From NCBI GenBank assembly GCA_017410325.1, contig JAFQRA010000038.1:31841-95840 (forward strand): a stretch of DNA of 64,000 bases, given 5' to 3'. Shown one piece after another: positions 61,693 through 64,000 of this stretch; the stretch's first letter is position 1; the number at the start of each line of letters is the position of its first letter. Both the position numbers and the translations under genes were made by a program. The notes beneath the pieces are model-generated. The model saw only the letters and a program-made list of their open reading frames with translations, did no database searches and was not told where the DNA came from. Source of the stretch: Clostridia bacterium. GTDB lineage: Bacteria > Bacillota > Clostridia > Oscillospirales > Acutalibacteraceae.

Positions 61693-63332
61693 TTCTGAAT
61701 CTGTTCCGAAATGAAATCAAAGAGAAGTCCGAGCCAACGGGTAAAAGCTTTGATTGCAACTCCGGTTTTTTCAAAAAATGTATCGGGCTTGTAAATGTCG
61801 GAGTCGGCTTCCCAGTTTTCCGTGTTGCAGTTTTCTTCGGTCATAGGCACGAGTGAATCGCTGTCTTTATCATAGACCATAAACTGTGTGTACGGCAAAT
61901 CGTCAACCGTCAGCTGTCTGTCGGCGGAAGCTACGTCATAGAGAATTTTCAACTCGTAGCAGGTCCAGTTTGAATGGCTGGAGCCCTTGATAAACCACGT
62001 GCTGTCAGGAGCAAGGCAGGTGGAAGCGTCAATGTGCTTGTCGGGTGAAATGTATCTGCCTTTGCCCTCGGCTTTGCGGTTTGCGATATATTCATCGGAA
62101 AAAGTTTCGTAAACGGTTGTTGTGGTTGCACCGAATGAGGAACGCTTTACGGAAGCAAACTGATCAGCAATAAGGTCGGAGCTTTCACAGTTGGGTATGA
62201 GCTGGAAGCCGTATTTTGAAATTACGCCGAAGTTTGCGCCGCCGTCCTTAATGCCCTTGATGAGTGCAGGAATTTTCTGGCGGACCTCTCTGTCGTAATT
62301 GTCAATCTTTTCGATCAGACCTGCGTATTTCGTTCTTTTCTCGCTGCCTTCTTCGCCGAATACGTAATATTTAGCGTCTTCATAATCTTCTGCCGAAACA
62401 CACGCCCAATAGCCAGGCCACGTGTAGAAAGTTGAAAGAGCCAGCGCAGAGGTTGCGCCCTGAATAAGCTTGTCGTAAAAGATATTTTCCGTTGTGCTGA
62501 TAACGCCTTCGAGCAAGCCTGTCTGAACAAGCATATCGATGGTTTCCATAATGAACGCATCTATGCTGAACATACCGAGACCCTCTACGTCACGCAGAAC
62601 ACGCATCAGCGCATCGGGAGCAACGTCGAACTTTGCACAGATAACCTCGCTGAGGATTTCTGCGCCTCCGACAACGCTGCCGTCCATTGCGATTCCCTGA
62701 ATATCGTCAACACCGTACTTGGAAACGTAAGCCATTACGATGTTTGTGCCAAGACATGTTGCCATAATTCCAACCTTGTCACAGCCTGTGGATTTTTTGA
62801 TGTCCGTGATATATGAGTTGAGCTCATCGGCAATTTTCAGCGGGTCAAGTCGCCAGTCGTAGCGGAACCAGTAATCATTCCAGGCAAAATAGCCTTTGTT
62901 GCCCTTCTGGCTGTTGTGGCGCTTGTACTCCATCTCGTCTATGCGGCTTTGTGACAGGCCTGAGTTGTTGGGTACATTGCCGTTTTCGTCAAGAAGTGCG
63001 CTTGCGAAGATTTTTGAAATTTCTGTTTCAAGTCCTGCATAAAGGTCGTCCCAGTTGTCCGTCAGCAGACCCTTGCTAAGCGCGGGAAGAAGTGTCTGTG
63101 CCATGGATTCGTACACGGCAGTACCGCCGTCGCTGCTTGTGATAACATTGGCTATGTCACGGTAATGGAAAATTTTGTTGCCCTCGGAATCGTAAAGGGC
63201 TTCGCCGTCACCGGAAATACGGATGAGCGGAATCTGGCTTCGGCTTTCGTTTGCGTCAACCCACGAAAACGCAGGCGTTACAAACGAAAAGAGCAGCACG
63301 GCTGTGAGTAGCACTGAAATGATTCTTTTCAT
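61686..63332 (-). CDS. Secreted alpha/beta-hydrolase-like protein, Cys at nucleophile elbow
   Basis: 548 residues with a signal peptide ending near TPAFSW. The middle resembles the lipase/LCAT-type alpha/beta hydrolases: FRYDWRLDPLK, a long helix, then DKVGIMATCLGTNIVMAYV, where the usual GxSxG elbow reads A191-T-C193-L-G195. SSHSNW near the C-terminus could supply the histidine. The Ser-to-Cys change may mean a thiol hydrolase, altered specificity, or lost activity. It has its own promoter and no partner genes. Confidence 0.8.
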   Translation of the reverse strand: MKRIISVLLTAVLLFSFVTPAFSWVDANESRSQIPLIRISGDGEALYDSEGNKIFHYRDIANVITSSDGGTAVYESMAQTLLPALSKGLLTDNWDDLYAGLETEISKIFASALLDENGNVPNNSGLSQSRIDEMEYKRHNSQKGNKGYFAWNDYWFRYDWRLDPLKIADELNSYITDIKKSTGCDKVGIMATCLGTNIVMAYVSKYGVDDIQGIAMDGSVVGGAEILSEVICAKFDVAPDALMRVLRDVEGLGMFSIDAFIMETIDMLVQTGLLEGVISTTENIFYDKLIQGATSALALSTFYTWPGYWACVSAEDYEDAKYYVFGEEGSEKRTKYAGLIEKIDNYDREVRQKIPALIKGIKDGGANFGVISKYGFQLIPNCESSDLIADQFASVKRSSFGATTTTVYETFSDEYIANRKAEGKGRYISPDKHIDASTCLAPDSTWFIKGSSHSNWTCYELKILYDVASADRQLTVDDLPYTQFMVYDKDSDSLVPMTEENCNTENWEADSDIYKPDTFFEKTGVAIKAFTRWLGLLFDFISEQIQKK

Positions 63333-63386
63333 AATAACCTTCCTTTATAATTCTAATTATGAATAATTTGTTAATAAACCGTCCAT

Positions 63387-63414
63387 ATTATAGCATAATT
63401 TATTTATTTGTCAA
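63387..63414 (-). promoter_or_regulatory. Promoter of the secreted hydrolase gene
   Basis: On the minus strand: TTGACA (63414-63409), 16-base spacer, TATAAT (63392-63387). Confidence 0.8.
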
Positions 63415-63473
63415 CAAAAGTCGAACAGGGGATACGAAGTGTTACGTTTATATTACATATAGAATTATTTCTA

Positions 63474-63503
63474 TTGACAAAGAAGAATACTTTTGTTAAA
63501 ATA
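63474..63503 (+). promoter_or_regulatory. tRNA-Ser promoter
   Basis: TTGACA (63474-63479), 18-base spacer, TAAAAT (63498-63503). Confidence 0.7.
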
Positions 63504-63523
63504 ACTAAGTCAATCCGAATACG

Positions 63524-63610
63524 GAGAGTTGTCCGAGTGGTCGAAGGTGCAGCACTCGAAATGCTGTAGGCCAAAAGCCTCTAGGGTTCGAATCCCTAAC
63601 TCTCCGCCAG
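63524..63610 (+). tRNA. tRNA-Ser (CGA anticodon)
   Basis: Acceptor GGAGAGT/ACTCTCC, anticodon stem CAGCA/TGCTG with loop CTCGAAA (anticodon CGA), a long variable arm (AGGCCAAAAGCCT) as in class II tRNAs, T arm GGTTCGAATCC, discriminator G and an encoded CCA. Confidence 0.95.
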
Positions 63611-63615
63611 AATCA

Positions 63616-63652
63616 AAAGGGTAAGGTAACGACAGTTACTTTACCCTTTTTG
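63616..63652 (+). terminator. tRNA-Ser terminator
   Basis: 16-bp stem with one wobble (63616-63631 and 63636-63651), ending in a T run. Confidence 0.85.
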
Positions 63653-63684
63653 GTTTTACCTATAAAAGAGTCAGGGATTCGAAA

Positions 63685-63724
63685 GGGCGTTAAGAAAACA
63701 GTCCGGTGGACTGTTTTTAGCCCG
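63685..63724. repeat. Hairpin in the tRNA-Ser tail
   Basis: AAAACAGTCC (63695-63704) pairs with GGACTGTTTT (63708-63717) inside a wider GGGC/GCCC frame. Confidence 0.6.
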
Positions 63725-63824
63725 TGGGATTCAACTAACATAAACTAAACAAACAAGCCGTACCAAGCGGGGCAGTGCAAAAATTATACTATCCGACTAC
63801 CCTAACTCTCCGCCAGAAAAGATA

Positions 63825-63854
63825 CCGCAGTTGATACAATAGTGTCAACTGCGG
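63825..63854. repeat. CCGCAGTTGA/TCAACTGCGG hairpin
   Basis: Perfect 10-bp stem (63825-63834 and 63845-63854) resembling the one at 59448-59486. It follows the second tRNA-end copy. Confidence 0.6.
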
Positions 63855-63876
63855 CATTGTTGTCTCTTCAGCAAAG

Positions 63877-63901
63877 AAAAAACCCCCGGTTCTACCGGGG
63901 G
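63877..63901 (-). terminator. Leftward terminator near the right edge
   Basis: CCCCCGGT (63883-63890) pairs with ACCGGGGG (63894-63901). On the minus strand a run of six T follows, so it ends a transcript entering from the right. Confidence 0.75.
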
Positions 63902-64000
63902 AATAAAAAAGCTTTAGTAAAAATAAAAAGTGGCGAGCAAAGGCAAGCCACAAAAACGTAGAGAAAAGAAATAACCTCCGAGTATAATAGAAGTGGTTTG

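Larger units (their letters stand above)
63595..63818. repeat. Direct repeat of the tRNA-Ser 3' end, att-like
   Basis: CCCTAACTCTCCGCCAGAA occurs at 63595-63613 (tRNA 3' end and next bases) and again exactly at 63800-63818. Between them lies an inverted copy of the T arm word (AGGGATTCGAA near 63673). No integrase gene is in the window. Confidence 0.7.

Overview
The window looks like chromosomal DNA of a gut-type Gram-positive anaerobe of the Bacillota, class Clostridia, most likely Oscillospiraceae/Ruminococcaceae. This is inferred from the gene set (pyruvate formate-lyase with its activase, BspA-like and FIVAR-type surface proteins, a DUF1540 peptide, a DUF378 protein, a cytoplasmic GH20, Crp and Fur regulators), from AGGAGG-type ribosome binding sites with many TTG starts, from sigma-A promoters of the TTGACA/TATAAT type, and from the dense hairpin-rich intergenic repeats. 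No plasmid or phage structural genes and no CRISPR array are visible.

Layout. 1-9924: the 3' part of a giant surface protein whose start lies left of the window. 10027-15766: a two-domain endonuclease/exonuclease/phosphatase (EEP) protein and Maf, then a metal-homeostasis operon (Fur-family regulator, ZnuA-like lipoprotein, ABC ATPase) running into a MATE exporter; the expected permease gene is absent. 15834-18711: YbjQ, a small membrane protein, tRNA-Gln, a hairpin repeat array and an AT-rich islet (TfoX-N protein, CPBP protease, truncated reading frame), then a PepSY protein. 18940-22039: a phosphodiesterase-like protein, a Gfo/Idh/MocA oxidoreductase and an EamA transporter in one operon. 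22170-30305, mostly minus strand: HAD phosphatase, TtcA-like thiolase, DUF559, Nudix, an unknown helical protein, MurD, SecA and a Crp/Fnr regulator; three copies of one miniature repeat sit just behind three successive stop codons.

30490-36342: YchF, a P-loop kinase-like protein, peptidyl-tRNA hydrolase and Mfd. 36595-41638: DUF378, GH20 hexosaminidase, DUF1540 peptide and a BspA-like leucine-rich-repeat surface protein. 41707-45681: shikimate kinase (minus), then a predicted ZTP (pfl-motif) riboswitch ahead of pflB and pflA. 45736-51251: ileS-valS on the minus strand. 51442-58894: membrane acyltransferase, XRE regulator, AMP-forming ligase, Cof-type phosphatase, AsnA, ArgF with ARG-box-like sites, and ComF. 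58889-61625: a small helical protein with a hairpin over its ribosome binding site, a roughly 780-base repeat-rich gap, and MmsA. 61686-64000: a secreted alpha/beta hydrolase with Cys at the nucleophile elbow, tRNA-Ser(CGA), and a tail carrying a second copy of the tRNA 3' end.

Most of the window is ordinary housekeeping and metabolism. The least explained signal is not a protein system but the intergenic DNA: at least five repeat families here are built from short constant words plus hairpins whose sequence changes from copy to copy while base pairing is kept.
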